The notes beneath the pieces were generated by a model. That model was not told where the DNA came from. It saw only the letters and a list, made by a program, of their open reading frames with translations, and made no database searches. A program made the position numbers and the translations under genes. A DNA stretch of 64,000 nucleotides, from positions 1-64,000 of the forward strand of contig QCFU01000007.1 of the NCBI GenBank assembly GCA_003278305.1, given 5' to 3'. The DNA is from Prochlorococcus sp. AG-363-M21 (GTDB taxonomy: Bacteria > Cyanobacteriota > Cyanobacteriia > PCC-6307 > Cyanobiaceae). How positions within the stretch are numbered: position 1 is the stretch's first letter; each line of letters begins with the position of its first letter. This document shows, one piece after another, positions 38,790 through 50,727 of the stretch.

Positions 38790-40205
38790 ATGGTTAGCGC
38801 CCCTTTTCAACAAAATAATGAACCTCCTAGCGAAGGAAAAAAAAGATCGCAGCGATATAAAAATTCTCTAGAAACAAACTTTGAAGCTCAACCAGACCTA
38901 ATCCCACCTCAGAATCTTGAGGCAGAAGAAGCCGTATTAGGAGGAATCTTATTAGACCCAGATGCAATAAGTCGCATAGCAGATTTAGTTCAACCAGAAG
39001 CTTTTTATCTAAGCGCTCATAGAGAAATCTTTCGTACAGCAATTATGCTGCATAGCCAAGGAAAGCCTACAGATTTAACATCAATGAGTGCTTGGCTTGC
39101 AGATACTGGAAGTCTTGAAAAAATAGGAGGTAATCAAAGATTAGTTTCACTGGTTGAAAATGTTGCTTCCACAGCGTCAATAGAACAAGTTTCAAAATTA
39201 ATCACTGACAAGTTTATTCGAAGGCAACTCATCAAGTCTGGTAATGAAGTTATAAAGCTCAGTTTTGATAAAAGTATTGCAACAGAAGAAGTCCTAGACA
39301 AAGCAGAGCAAAAGATCTTTTCAATTAGCCAAGAACAACCTTCTAAAGGACTTATTCCAACTTCAGAAATTCTCACTTCAACATTCAATGAAATTGAAAG
39401 CCGTTCACTTGGAACTTCAGTAGCAGGTATCCCAGTAAATTTTTATGACCTTGACGCAATGACCCAAGGTCTTCAACGCAGTGACTTAATAATTGTTGCA
39501 GGAAGACCAGCAATGGGGAAAACATCAATCGTTTTAAATCTTGCGAAAAATGTTGCACAGCTTCATGGCCTACCAGTTTGTTTATTTAGCTTAGAAATGA
39601 GCAAAGAACAACTCACATATCGGTTGTTATCAATGGAAGTGGGTATTGAAAGTGGAAGGTTGAGAACTGGAAGACTGAATCAAGAAGAATGGCCGCTACT
39701 TGGACAAGGTATTAATACTCTAGGCCAATTACCAATTTATATAGACGATAAGCCAAATTTAGGAGTACTTGAAATGAGATCCTTATGCAGAAGGCTAATT
39801 GCAGAACAAGGCAAAGAGCTTGGATTAATTGTGATTGACTATCTTCAACTAATGGAAGGTTCAACACCTGACAATAGAGTCCAAGAACTCTCTCGCATAA
39901 CAAGAGGTTTAAAAGCTATGGCCCGAGAACTTAAAGTGCCAGTAATAGCGCTTTCTCAATTAAGTCGAGGTGTTGAGTCTAGAACCAACAAAAGACCTAT
40001 GCTGAGCGACTTGCGGGAATCTGGCTCAATTGAACAAGATGCTGATTTGGTTTTAATGATCTATCGAGATGAGTATTACAATCCCGAAACACCAGATAGA
40101 GGTATAACCGAGGTAATAGTTACAAAGCACAGGAATGGTCCTATTGGGACTGTGAAATTATTATTTGAACCTGAATTCACAAGGTTCAGAAACCTTGCTT
40201 CATAA
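38790..40205 (+). CDS. dnaB: Replicative DNA helicase
   Basis: DnaB is the hexameric helicase that unwinds the fork. The 471-residue protein has the N-terminal primase-interaction domain (LEAEEAVLGGILLDPDAI) and the RecA-like domain with Walker A AGRPAMGKTS near residue 237, then FSLEMSKEQLTYRLLS, Walker B LIVIDYLQLM, and the DLRESGSIEQDADLVLMIYRDE segment. Unlike some cyanobacterial homologues, no intein interrupts it. mnmG follows after 38 bases, which include a 6-bp hairpin AAGAGT/ACTCTT at 40218-40234. Confidence 0.98.
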   Translation: MVSAPFQQNNEPPSEGKKRSQRYKNSLETNFEAQPDLIPPQNLEAEEAVLGGILLDPDAISRIADLVQPEAFYLSAHREIFRTAIMLHSQGKPTDLTSMSAWLADTGSLEKIGGNQRLVSLVENVASTASIEQVSKLITDKFIRRQLIKSGNEVIKLSFDKSIATEEVLDKAEQKIFSISQEQPSKGLIPTSEILTSTFNEIESRSLGTSVAGIPVNFYDLDAMTQGLQRSDLIIVAGRPAMGKTSIVLNLAKNVAQLHGLPVCLFSLEMSKEQLTYRLLSMEVGIESGRLRTGRLNQEEWPLLGQGINTLGQLPIYIDDKPNLGVLEMRSLCRRLIAEQGKELGLIVIDYLQLMEGSTPDNRVQELSRITRGLKAMARELKVPVIALSQLSRGVESRTNKRPMLSDLRESGSIEQDADLVLMIYRDEYYNPETPDRGITEVIVTKHRNGPIGTVKLLFEPEFTRFRNLAS

Positions 40206-40243
40206 AATCTCGAATACAAGAGTAAAAAACTCTTAAAAAATAT

Positions 40244-42232
40244 ATGAAAAATTCAAATATTTATAACGAAAAGTTTGATGTAATCGTAGTTGGTGGTGGT
40301 CATGCAGGTTGTGAAGCTGCTCTCACAACATCTCGCATGGGGTTATCAACAGCATTGTTTACGCTAAACCTTGATCGAATTGCTTGGCAACCTTGCAATC
40401 CTGCTGTTGGTGGACCAGCAAAAAGTCAACTGGTTCATGAAGTAGATGCTCTAGGAGGTGTAATAGGTCGCTTAGCTGATGCAACTGCATTGCAAAAAAG
40501 AATTTTAAATGCAAGTAGAGGTCCTGCTGTTTGGGCTTTAAGAGCCCAAACAGACAAAAGACAATATTCCAAACATATGCTCCAAATACTTCAAAACACT
40601 CCGAATCTTCATCTAAGAGAAGCAATGATCACTGATCTAGAAGTAGACCTCAAAGAATCAAACACCTTATCTAATGGAACTGATGGAGCAATTGGGAAAA
40701 TAAAAGGAGTCAAGACCTATTTTGGTAGTGTTTATTTTGCTCAAGCAGTAATTCTCACAACAGGAACTTTTCTACGAGGAAAAATATGGGTTGGCAATAA
40801 ATCCATGCCAGCCGGACGCTCTGGAGAACAACCAGCAGAGGGATTAACAGAGGCCCTTCAAAGACTGGGCTTCACAACAAGTAGACTTAAAACAGGAACA
40901 CCTGCACGAATTGATCGTCGAAGTATCGACTTAAATTCACTTGAGGAACAAAAAAGTGATGCAGCAGATCGATTTTTCTCTTTCGACCCTGTCGCATGGA
41001 AGAGCAGTGAACAAATGAGTTGCTATATAACTCGAACAACAAAAGAAACTCATTCATTAATCAAAAATAATCTTCACTTAACGCCTATTTATGGTGGGTT
41101 TATTAATAGCAAAGGCCCAAGATATTGCCCATCAATTGAGGATAAAATTGTAAGATTTAAAGATAAAGAATCACACCAGATTTTTCTTGAGCCTGAAGGA
41201 CGAGATACTCCAGAAATATATGTACAAGGATTCTCAACTGGGTTGCCCGAAAATATTCAGTTAGAGCTTTTAAGAACACTGCCAGGTCTAAAGGAATGTA
41301 TAATGCTACGTCCTGCATATGCAGTTGAATATGATTATCTCCCTGCAACCCAATTACTACCATCCCTAGAAACAAAAAAAGTCCAAGGTCTTTTTAGTGC
41401 AGGTCAATTAAATGGAACAACAGGCTATGAAGAAGCAGCAGCGCAAGGATTGGTTTCAGGAATAAATGCATCAAATTATATAAATAATAAAGAGGCAGTT
41501 TATTTTACGAGAGAAGAAAGTTATATAGGAACCATGATAGATGATCTTGTCAACAAAGATCTAAAGGAACCATATAGAGTATTAACAAGTCGTAGCGAGT
41601 ATAGGTTACTATTACGTGGTGATAATGCAGACAGGAGATTAACTCCTCTAGGCTATAAATTAGGGCTTATTGAGAAGCGACGTTGGGAAATATTTCAAAA
41701 AAAACAATCTGCGATAAAGACAGAAATTTCACACCTTGAAACTAATCGGGTTAAAGAAAGTGATCCTATAGCTCTAGCCTTAGAAAAAGAGACTGGTTCT
41801 AAAATCAAAGGATCAATAACACTTGCAAACTTGATTCGAAGACCAGGCTTTCATGCATCTAACCTTATAAAATATAACCTTATGCATACATCTATTCCAC
41901 TAGATGTCAGAGAAGGGGTTGAAATTGATATTAAATATAGTGGGTATTTAGAGCGACAAAAAAACCAAATTGAACAATTAAAAAAACAAACTAGAAAGCT
42001 TTTACCTAAGGAAATTAATTACAATAATATACAAACACTATCACAAGAAGCTAGAGAAAAATTAACAGCTCAAAAGCCAAAAAATTTTGGAGAAGCTGCT
42101 CAAGTACCAGGTGTAAGCAAAGCAGACCTAACAGCTCTTCTTGTATGGCTAAAAATACAAAGTAGAAAAAAACATGAAAGTTTAGTTCAAAATACAGAGG
42201 AACATCTGGAAAAGATTAAATTCTCTGACTAA
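40244..42232 (+). CDS. mnmG: tRNA uridine 5-carboxymethylaminomethyl modification enzyme MnmG
   Basis: MnmG (GidA), with MnmE, adds the carboxymethylaminomethyl group to wobble U34 of several tRNAs. The 662-residue FAD protein has the dinucleotide motif [13 protein letters not shown] near residue 14, [22 protein letters not shown], the family signature [15 protein letters not shown], and [20 protein letters not shown]. The helical C-terminus ([25 protein letters not shown]) binds MnmE. The ORF is intact and of normal length. A GTG-started gene follows four bases later. Confidence 0.97.
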   Translation: MKNSNIYNEKFDVIVVGGGHAGCEAALTTSRMGLSTALFTLNLDRIAWQPCNPAVGGPAKSQLVHEVDALGGVIGRLADATALQKRILNASRGPAVWALRAQTDKRQYSKHMLQILQNTPNLHLREAMITDLEVDLKESNTLSNGTDGAIGKIKGVKTYFGSVYFAQAVILTTGTFLRGKIWVGNKSMPAGRSGEQPAEGLTEALQRLGFTTSRLKTGTPARIDRRSIDLNSLEEQKSDAADRFFSFDPVAWKSSEQMSCYITRTTKETHSLIKNNLHLTPIYGGFINSKGPRYCPSIEDKIVRFKDKESHQIFLEPEGRDTPEIYVQGFSTGLPENIQLELLRTLPGLKECIMLRPAYAVEYDYLPATQLLPSLETKKVQGLFSAGQLNGTTGYEEAAAQGLVSGINASNYINNKEAVYFTREESYIGTMIDDLVNKDLKEPYRVLTSRSEYRLLLRGDNADRRLTPLGYKLGLIEKRRWEIFQKKQSAIKTEISHLETNRVKESDPIALALEKETGSKIKGSITLANLIRRPGFHASNLIKYNLMHTSIPLDVREGVEIDIKYSGYLERQKNQIEQLKKQTRKLLPKEINYNNIQTLSQEAREKLTAQKPKNFGEAAQVPGVSKADLTALLVWLKIQSRKKHESLVQNTEEHLEKIKFSD

Positions 42233-42236
42233 ACAA

Positions 42237-42809
42237 GTGCTCAAATCACCAATACCTTCCTGGGAAGCTCCTACAGACTCTGTAATGGCAGGAAATGCAC
42301 CTGGTGAATTATCTGGCCCATGGAAATTAATGCTACTTGGAGATGGCAGCCCTACTCGTCATCTAAATCTTTTAACAGGAGATAAAGTAACAATTAAACT
42401 GATAACCATGGCATCTGAAGCCAAAGCTGGAGACAGAGCCCCAATAGAAGTAAAAGAACTCAAACCTCCTCTTCTCCGACGTCAAGTATGGATCCAATGT
42501 GGGCAACATACACTTGCATGGGCAGAAAGCTGGTGGAATCAAAGTGAAGCCGAACATCATCTTATAAATAAAGATCAGCCAATTTGGGAGAGCCTTACCA
42601 ATGGAAGGTCAGAGCTTTTTCGTGAAGTTGATGGACTGTCTTTGGTCAATGCAGATTGGCTTGAAGCTGAATTCAATACCAAAGGTCCCTTTTGGAGTAG
42701 GCATTACAGATTTTTTCGCCAACAAAAAGAATTAACTGTTATTAGAGAAGTATTTAATCCCAAACTAGAGGATTGGCTAGGTCCTATCTCTCGAAAAAAT
42801 ATAACCTAA
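42237..42809 (+). CDS. Chorismate lyase-like protein (DUF98/Ycf21)
   Basis: This 190-residue protein matches the DUF98 family, named Ycf21 in algal plastids. In Synechocystis a member (Sll1797) is the chorismate pyruvate-lyase that makes 4-hydroxybenzoate for plastoquinone. Signatures are PWKLMLLGDGSPTRHLNLLTG near residue 28, RRQVWIQCGQHTLAWAESWW, and the closing REVFNPKLEDW. The start is GTG 42237. It ends with a 4-base overlap with the convergent unknown gene. The enzyme activity is inferred from the family. Confidence 0.85.
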   Translation: MLKSPIPSWEAPTDSVMAGNAPGELSGPWKLMLLGDGSPTRHLNLLTGDKVTIKLITMASEAKAGDRAPIEVKELKPPLLRRQVWIQCGQHTLAWAESWWNQSEAEHHLINKDQPIWESLTNGRSELFREVDGLSLVNADWLEAEFNTKGPFWSRHYRFFRQQKELTVIREVFNPKLEDWLGPISRKNIT

Positions 42810-43327
42810 TTTTTTCTTCGGCTTGATTTAGGCAAGGGCCTTCTTAGATCTTTAGATTGCGTGGGATTACCAAAACTATTTCTTGAAATATTTACTTGCT
42901 TATCCTGAGAACGTTGCCATCTATCAATACGAAAATCTGAATCATCAGGCCATAGCTCAGAAGAGTTAGAATCTGAATCCATATTTACTGATGAAGGAAT
43001 TGCCTTAGGCACTCTCAATGAAATGGCTTCCAAAGGTCTTTTAATATTCCTCGAATTATTTATCAAATTCATTTCTGGCTCAATATTGTCTTGCCAATCT
43101 TCCTCCTCTTCAAAAAACCAATCCAACTTTTCCCCAACCCAGCGACCAGCATTTTGAATACTTGAACGATTAGAATTTATAGAGGTCTCTTTTTTTCTTT
43201 GTCCAGGGCGATTACCAGCGACACCATCAACAAATTGGCGCCCCGTTTCAAACCATTGATCCATTCGACGCTCTAATGGATCTCTAGAACGGTTCGAACG
43301 AAAGCTTGATTGTCGACTTATATCCAT
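42806..43327 (-). CDS. Unknown basic/acidic low-complexity protein
   Basis: I do not recognise this 173-residue protein. It is rich in Arg, Ser, Asn and Asp, with little hydrophobic core. A short central block, NAGRWVGEKLDWFFEEEEDW, looks like the conserved part; the ends are basic (FRSNRSRDPLERRMDQWF and the terminal PKSSRRKN). This composition suggests a disordered nucleic-acid- or ribosome-associated protein, which is speculation. The start at 43327 directly abuts a T-run hairpin. It lies downstream of the SprT-like gene on the same strand. Confidence 0.6.
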   Translation of the reverse strand: MDISRQSSFRSNRSRDPLERRMDQWFETGRQFVDGVAGNRPGQRKKETSINSNRSSIQNAGRWVGEKLDWFFEEEEDWQDNIEPEMNLINNSRNIKRPLEAISLRVPKAIPSSVNMDSDSNSSELWPDDSDFRIDRWQRSQDKQVNISRNSFGNPTQSKDLRRPLPKSSRRKN

Positions 43328-43350
43328 AAAAAATTTCTTTAATTAAGAAA
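43328..43350 (-). terminator. T-run hairpin abutting the next start codon
   Basis: On the minus strand TTTCTT-AATTA-AAGAAA is followed by six T residues and then immediately by the ATG of the 173-residue gene. It has the form of a terminator for the SprT-like gene, but leaves no room for a ribosome-binding site, so attenuation of the next gene is an alternative. Confidence 0.55.
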
Positions 43351-43354
43351 ATGC

Positions 43355-43370
43355 AGTTTTTGCAAAAACT
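43355..43370. repeat. Perfect 16-base palindrome
   Basis: AGTTTTTGCAAAAACT reads the same on both strands and lies 12 bases after the SprT-like stop codon, just upstream of the T-run hairpin. It may be the first of two tandem hairpins or a protein-binding site. Confidence 0.5.
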
Positions 43371-43382
43371 AATTTTGATAAT

Positions 43383-43931
43383 TTACACAGTCTGAGGAAC
43401 TGGTTCATAAACCAAAATACAATTGGCATGCCAATTTCCATTATATTTTTTGTCGCAGCACTTTTTGCAAGCGGCACTCTTAAATCTTCGTCTACAAAGC
43501 ACTCTTGATCTGCATAAGGGGCAAATAGCTAGCCACTTAGGAGTTTTTGAAGGAATAGGATATTGATGACGAATAGTAACTTGAAAATTATTTTGCAAAG
43601 AGTTAATGAAAGCCATCTTTTCCTTAAAAACCTTTCCATGCCCTTCTTTAATCCCCAGCACCAAGTCTGTCCAAGCATGGATCATTTCATGGCAAAGCGT
43701 GCTTTCCACAGCACTCAATGGAAGATTGGCCAATAAAGGGGTTGATAAAACTATCTCAGCCTCTGAAACCAAATAGTTATGGAAAACTCGACGATAAAAG
43801 CCTGCTGTATTAGTTAATCTTCCATCACTCCATCTCACAGAAACTAAGGATTTGCTACCAGTAGCAAGCAAACCATCAAAATATTCCCGATTGAATCGGT
43901 GAAATAATGGTAAAAGTGGAATCAGAGGCAT
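43383..43931 (-). CDS. SprT-like zinc metallopeptidase
   Basis: A 182-residue protein of the SprT family. The metal motif HEMIH (in STLCHEMIHAWTD, residues about 76-88) is the HExxH zincin signature, with a further histidine in EGHGKVF. A C-terminal zinc ribbon is visible as CPLCRSRVLCRRR and CKKCC. SprT relatives such as Spartan cut DNA-protein crosslinks; the bacterial role is less clear. The early WSDGRLTNTAGFYRR matches the family. It is divergent from the 140-residue membrane protein gene. Confidence 0.88.
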   Translation of the reverse strand: MPLIPLLPLFHRFNREYFDGLLATGSKSLVSVRWSDGRLTNTAGFYRRVFHNYLVSEAEIVLSTPLLANLPLSAVESTLCHEMIHAWTDLVLGIKEGHGKVFKEKMAFINSLQNNFQVTIRHQYPIPSKTPKWLAICPLCRSRVLCRRRFKSAACKKCCDKKYNGNWHANCILVYEPVPQTV

Positions 43932-44045
43932 TGACCTAGAAGAGGACAGTTACCGAAGTAATAACAATCTGTCTAAAATTTAGTGACTAATAAACACTCT
44001 GCTTTCTAAAGTTAAAAAGTCAAACTGTCAAAACGAACTTAACCA

Positions 44046-44468
44046 ATGGATGGAGCACTAGTAAAAGAAATAGGAATCAAAGCTCTCCTAATAGGCGGGA
44101 GCGGTCTTCTACTCTTTTGGACATTTAATGCTATCAAGCTAGTCATAGAAGCAAGAGGCATAAACCCTCTTGTCAAAAAATTCTTCGATCAAATAGCATC
44201 TGGACAAATCGATGGTGCTTATAGGCTTACAACAAAGAAATATCGTCAACATGTAAACCGACAAGATTTTCTTAAGTTTCTAAGCAGTCTCCAATTAAAC
44301 CGTTATCGCAATTTGAAGTCTGGAAGACCTCGTATTGAAGATAATCAAATCATTCTTACGTTAAAACTAAAATCAGAAGATAAAAAAGAAGAATTGCCTT
44401 TAGATTTTACATTTATTAAAATTGATAAGATTTGGCGAATTAATCGAATAGCAAAAAGTAATAATTAA
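44046..44468 (+). CDS. Membrane-anchored protein with NTF2/DUF4864-like domain
   Basis: A 140-residue protein with one N-terminal membrane helix (ALLIGGSGLLLFWTFNAI) and a soluble domain that reads like the DUF4864/NTF2-like fold: FFDQIASGQIDGAYRLTTKKYRQ, a middle helix (RQDFLKFLSSLQL) and a closing strand IDKIWRINRIAK. No active site is evident. It is 18 bases before ligA on the same strand. The domain call is a pattern impression only. Confidence 0.65.
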   Translation: MDGALVKEIGIKALLIGGSGLLLFWTFNAIKLVIEARGINPLVKKFFDQIASGQIDGAYRLTTKKYRQHVNRQDFLKFLSSLQLNRYRNLKSGRPRIEDNQIILTLKLKSEDKKEELPLDFTFIKIDKIWRINRIAKSNN

Positions 44469-46568
<2,100 letters not shown>

Positions 46569-46579
46569 TTTTATTCATC

Positions 46580-46738
46580 ATGAAAAAATTAAGAATATTT
46601 TCATTTATTAAAACAGAATGTGGGAGGGCAAAATATATAGAGCTTGACTCTAAACAAGGTTTTCAATCTAAAATAAGATTATATTGGTTCATTATAATTG
46701 CAAGTATTAAAGACTGGAATCTACCCAATCCCGATTAA
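46580..46738 (+). CDS. Possible 52-residue small protein
   Basis: An ATG-started ORF follows ligA by 11 bases and stops 4 bases before the end of the convergent TVP38-family gene. It reads MKKLRIFSFIKTECGRAKYIE and continues with a mixed hydrophobic stretch (RLYWFIIIASIKDW). I recognise no family. The fit between neighbours argues for a real gene, but its short length and AT-rich codons mean chance cannot be excluded. Confidence 0.35.
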   Translation: MKKLRIFSFIKTECGRAKYIELDSKQGFQSKIRLYWFIIIASIKDWNLPNPD

Positions 46739-46742
46739 AAGT

Positions 46743-47354
46743 TTATTCAAATTCTTTAAGGGCATTCCTTACAGCACGAAGAATTAAAAACACTGCAAAA
46801 CTTGATGAAATTAAAGCCATCGAAGTAAAAATTAAAGATTGCAAATCACTTCTATTTGATAGTATCTCATTAAATTTGGATAAATCGCCTGCCAAAGAAC
46901 CCAAACTACAATAGAGTATGGTACCAGGCAAAATTGCTATTAAGCTTATAACATAATCCTTAAAATTAACTTCACTAATGCCATAAACTAAGTTTAAAAA
47001 AGAAAAAGGAAAAATTGGGGATAAACGAGTAAGGAAAATTAATCTTAAACCTTCTTTACTAACTTTTTGTTTCACTAACTCTAATTTTGGATAATTACTT
47101 AATTTCTTTTGAGTCCACTTTCTCAAAAAAGTTCTACCTGACCAAAATGTTAAAATAGCTCCTAAAGAGGCTCCAATAAAAACGAATAAAGTCCCACTAA
47201 AAGTTCCATAAATTACTCCTGCCACCATGGTCAACCATGAACCTGGCAATAAAAAAGTAACCCAAAGCATATACATAAAAATAAATAAAAATATCCCCAA
47301 TGGAGTTAAAAAATATTGAATTTGATCTTGCACCCAATTACTAATATCAAACAT
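46743..47354 (-). CDS. TVP38/TMEM64-family membrane protein
   Basis: A 203-residue integral membrane protein of the VTT/DedA-like superfamily. Several helices are visible (YFLTPLGIFLFIFMYMLW; SLGAILTFWSGRTFL; YVISLIAILPGTILYCSLG). Family motifs are the GSWLTMVAGVIYG loop, FLTRLSPIFPFSFLNLVYG, and the GTILYCSLGSLAGDL segment. Relatives act as lipid scramblases or ion transporters; the substrate here is unknown. It follows valS by 8 bases on the same strand. Confidence 0.88.
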   Translation of the reverse strand: MFDISNWVQDQIQYFLTPLGIFLFIFMYMLWVTFLLPGSWLTMVAGVIYGTFSGTLFVFIGASLGAILTFWSGRTFLRKWTQKKLSNYPKLELVKQKVSKEGLRLIFLTRLSPIFPFSFLNLVYGISEVNFKDYVISLIAILPGTILYCSLGSLAGDLSKFNEILSNRSDLQSLIFTSMALISSSFAVFLILRAVRNALKEFE

Positions 47355-47362
47355 ATCTGAAA

Positions 47363-50167
47363 TTAATTATCTAAGCCAAATAATCTTTGTTCTGCCAATT
47401 CAGCTTGTGATTGAGCATCTAATAACTTCATTTTACATTCGGCAACAACTTTTTCAGGTGCTTTATTTGCAAAATTAGGATTAGACAATCTATCCGAAAG
47501 TATAGAAATTTCTTTGTTTGCTTTAGATAAATCTTTTTGTAAGCGATCTCGTAATGCTTGAATATCAACTAATCCTTCAATAGGCAAAATAACCTCAAGG
47601 TCACCTGCAACACCAGCCAAAACCTTTACAGCAGGCCTATCAAGAAGTTCGTCAGGATGAAAAACTTCTACTTTTTGAGCTTTTGTTAATACCTTGATCT
47701 CACTATTAGCTGCCTTAAGTGTTTTTGCAAGCGTTGTAGTTCTAGTTACAAAGCGTACAGGCACTTCCTGGGAAGGTTTCACGCCAGCTACTGCACGTAA
47801 ATTACGAACCAATCGAATGGATTCAAAAAGCTCTGCAAAAGAAAGCTCTAACTCTTCATTCAAAAAACTTTCTTCTAATTCAGGCCATAGTTGCAAGGCA
47901 AGTAGCTTTTGCTCGGGGAAACCAGTAATCCCATGCCATAATTCCTCTGACAAGTGAGGCATTAAAGGGTGAAGCATTACCAAAACCTCTCTCAAAACCT
48001 TAAAAATTACTTTTTGGGAAACTTTGCGATCACTTAATTCAGATTCTGTTGCTTGATGTGTGATATTTAATCGCGGTTTAATAAGTTCAAGATACCAATC
48101 ACAAAAATCATTCCAAATAAATTCATACAACCCTTTTGCTGCTTCACCAAGTGAATATTCTTGATATCTATTAGAAGTAGTCAAGTTGATTCTTGAAAGT
48201 CTCGATAAAATCCATTGATCTGAAAGACGTAATAAATCAAAGTCAATATCTTCTGATAACTCATTAAATGAAGTATCTCCAATATTCATCAAAGCAAATC
48301 TAGTGGCATTCCAAAGTTTATTCGCAAAATTACGCGAGGCTTCAACTGTGATAGAGGTATCATTAGATCGATCGTAATCAAGACGAATATCTTGACCAGC
48401 ACCTGCGACTTCCTTCACTAAAGCAAATCGCAAAGCATCTGTGCCATATCGATCAATTAATAAAAGAGGGTCAATTCCATTTCCAGCGCTTTTACTCATT
48501 TTGCGATTTTGCTCATCTCTAACCAGACCATGAATATAAACATCTTTAAATGGCATACGCCCAGTGAATAGACCTGCCATCATTGTCATTCTGGCGACCC
48601 AAAAAAAGATAATATCAAAGCCAGTAACAAGAGTACTAGTAGGGTACCAACATTCAAAATCTGAATGATTTTCATCTGGCCAACCTAATGTAGAAAAAGG
48701 CCATAAGCCACTTGAAAACCATGTATCTAATACATCTTCATCCTGTTGGATTTGCGCATCGTCTCCAAATTGTTGGCATGCTTTAAGATATGCCTGCTCT
48801 TTAGATATTGCAACAATATATGGCGTATTTTCCGTCACAGTATTATCAGTTTCACTGATCACAAACCATGCTGGAATGCGATGCCCCCACCATAATTGTC
48901 GACTTATACACCAATCACGAATACCCAATAACCAATCTCGATACACTTTCTCCCAACGATTTGGAACAAAATTTGGCTCACCTTTAGTCAAATGTGCACG
49001 ACATCTTTCTGCCATTGGCTCCATTTTTACAAACCATTGTGTTGAAAGCAGAGGCTCTACAGGGACCTTACCCCTATCCGAGAAAGGCACACTATGCCTA
49101 TACTTCTCTGTTTTGATCAGGAGTCCTTTTTCTTTCAAGCATTCAACAACTCGCCTACGCGCCTCAAAACGATCTAGTCCTTTAAATTGGCCAGCCTGAT
49201 TATTCATTGTTCCGTCTTTATTCATCACTGTAATTTGCGGTAAATTATGTCTCTGACCAATTGCAAAATCATTTGGATCGTGTGCAGGCGTTACCTTGAC
49301 ACAACCTGTTCCAAAAGTTTGGTCAACATGATCATCCGCAATGATAGGAATTTGTCGACCTATAAATGGAAGAGTTAATGTTTGCCCAACAAGATGTTTA
49401 TATCTATCATCCAAAGGATTTACTGCAACAGCAACATCGCCCAACATTGTTTCAGGCCTCGTCGTAGCCACCTGAAGATGAGTGATTGCTGATGATTCGG
49501 AAACAACAGATAATGGATATTGAAAATACCAAAGAAAACCATCAACTTCTTTCATTTCTACTTCCAAATCACTTACTGCCGAGCCTGAAGCAGGGCACCA
49601 ATTCACAAGATATTCTCCTCTATAAATCAAACCTTGGTCGTGCAATCTCACAAAGGCCTCTGAAACAGCATGACTCAATTTTTCATCCAAGGTAAACCTC
49701 TCTCTTTGCCAGTCAACTGAATAACCTAAGCGTCTAAGTTGATCGACGATTTTACCTCCACTTTGTGCCTTCCAAGCCAAGGCTCTTTTTAAGAAAGCAT
49801 CTCTACCAATATCTTCTCTAGTCAATCCCTCTTCTTTTAGCTGCTTTTCAAGAATTGTTTGAACTGCTATAGATGCATGATCAGTACCTGGTAAACACAG
49901 AACATTTTTTCCTTGTAATCGCTGATATCTAACTATCGTGTCAATTAATGCGGTATTAAAAGCATGACCCATATGCAAGCTACCAGTCACATTTGGCGGA
50001 GGAATTACAACTGAAAAAGGCTCGCCTTGCGCATTAGAGGCTGGATGAAAAGCACCAGACTCTTCCCAAATCCTTTGCCAACGAGTTTCTGTGCCCAAGG
50101 GGTCATAAACCTTGGGTAAAGCATCTAATGCTTTCAAAAAGCCCTCATTAAATGAATGATCTTTCAC
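47363..50167 (-). CDS. valS: Valyl-tRNA synthetase
   Basis: ValS charges tRNA-Val. The 934-residue class I synthetase has the HIGH-type motif HMGH at residues 65-68 ([15 protein letters not shown]), the editing domain, the KMSKS loop in [13 protein letters not shown], and a C-terminal coiled coil ([17 protein letters not shown] through AELAEQRL) typical of ValS. A tRNA-Val gene lies 1 kb upstream at 51.1 kb. The TVP38-family gene follows closely on the same strand. Confidence 0.98.
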   Translation of the reverse strand: MKDHSFNEGFLKALDALPKVYDPLGTETRWQRIWEESGAFHPASNAQGEPFSVVIPPPNVTGSLHMGHAFNTALIDTIVRYQRLQGKNVLCLPGTDHASIAVQTILEKQLKEEGLTREDIGRDAFLKRALAWKAQSGGKIVDQLRRLGYSVDWQRERFTLDEKLSHAVSEAFVRLHDQGLIYRGEYLVNWCPASGSAVSDLEVEMKEVDGFLWYFQYPLSVVSESSAITHLQVATTRPETMLGDVAVAVNPLDDRYKHLVGQTLTLPFIGRQIPIIADDHVDQTFGTGCVKVTPAHDPNDFAIGQRHNLPQITVMNKDGTMNNQAGQFKGLDRFEARRRVVECLKEKGLLIKTEKYRHSVPFSDRGKVPVEPLLSTQWFVKMEPMAERCRAHLTKGEPNFVPNRWEKVYRDWLLGIRDWCISRQLWWGHRIPAWFVISETDNTVTENTPYIVAISKEQAYLKACQQFGDDAQIQQDEDVLDTWFSSGLWPFSTLGWPDENHSDFECWYPTSTLVTGFDIIFFWVARMTMMAGLFTGRMPFKDVYIHGLVRDEQNRKMSKSAGNGIDPLLLIDRYGTDALRFALVKEVAGAGQDIRLDYDRSNDTSITVEASRNFANKLWNATRFALMNIGDTSFNELSEDIDFDLLRLSDQWILSRLSRINLTTSNRYQEYSLGEAAKGLYEFIWNDFCDWYLELIKPRLNITHQATESELSDRKVSQKVIFKVLREVLVMLHPLMPHLSEELWHGITGFPEQKLLALQLWPELEESFLNEELELSFAELFESIRLVRNLRAVAGVKPSQEVPVRFVTRTTTLAKTLKAANSEIKVLTKAQKVEVFHPDELLDRPAVKVLAGVAGDLEVILPIEGLVDIQALRDRLQKDLSKANKEISILSDRLSNPNFANKAPEKVVAECKMKLLDAQSQAELAEQRLFGLDN

Positions 50168-50233
50168 AACAAAATTGGCGCTAAAAAAATCATGCTTGGA
50201 ACACTAATTAGATTCTATGTTTTTGTAAAATCA

Positions 50234-50689
50234 TCAGCTATTCTCTGAAGATTTCCAAGGAATAGAAATAATTCCATCATGCACATCCCATTGATTTCTA
50301 TCTTCATGTACTTTTTCAAATAATCCAACCTTATTCAAAGCTGTTTCAACTTGATCAAAACGAGGCAATTCTCCAACATTCAAAGGCAGTACTATTACTT
50401 GAGAATCTGAAGGATCTGCCATCAGATGAATAAACTTATCCTCTAAAATTCTTTCAAAAAATAGTCTTCTCATGCGAACTGATAATTGTGAGCCTAAAGC
50501 TTCTACAAATAAACCAAGGCTCGCTTGATCTCCTGGAAGTCCACAATTCAAAGTCATCCAAATTAAAAACTTTACCCAACTATCTACTGTCCATAATGGT
50601 TGAAAGCAAGTTCTTTGATGACGCACAAGCTCAAATAAAGCAAACTCAAATAGCTTTGCTTGAATAATTGATTTATCTATTTTTTCCAT
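50234..50689 (-). CDS. Conserved-looking protein of unknown function
   Basis: I do not recognise this 151-residue protein. It is soluble and mostly helical at the start (IIQAKLFEFALFELVRHQRT, WVKFLIWMTLNCGLPGD, RMRRLFFERILED), then turns to strands (SQVIVLPLNVGELPRFDQVE) and ends in a tryptophan-containing DVHDGIISIPW. There are no metal motifs or signal peptide. It lies between valS and the A-type Fe-S homologue, all on the minus strand, 38 bases after the latter. Confidence 0.65.
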   Translation of the reverse strand: MEKIDKSIIQAKLFEFALFELVRHQRTCFQPLWTVDSWVKFLIWMTLNCGLPGDQASLGLFVEALGSQLSVRMRRLFFERILEDKFIHLMADPSDSQVIVLPLNVGELPRFDQVETALNKVGLFEKVHEDRNQWDVHDGIISIPWKSSENS

Positions 50690-50727
50690 AAAAATCTAAA
50701 GCGCAATTTATTCCATCCAATAATTCA

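Noticed and set aside
38790-40205. Intein in dnaB
   Set aside because: Some cyanobacterial dnaB and dnaX genes carry inteins, but both proteins here are continuous and of normal length.
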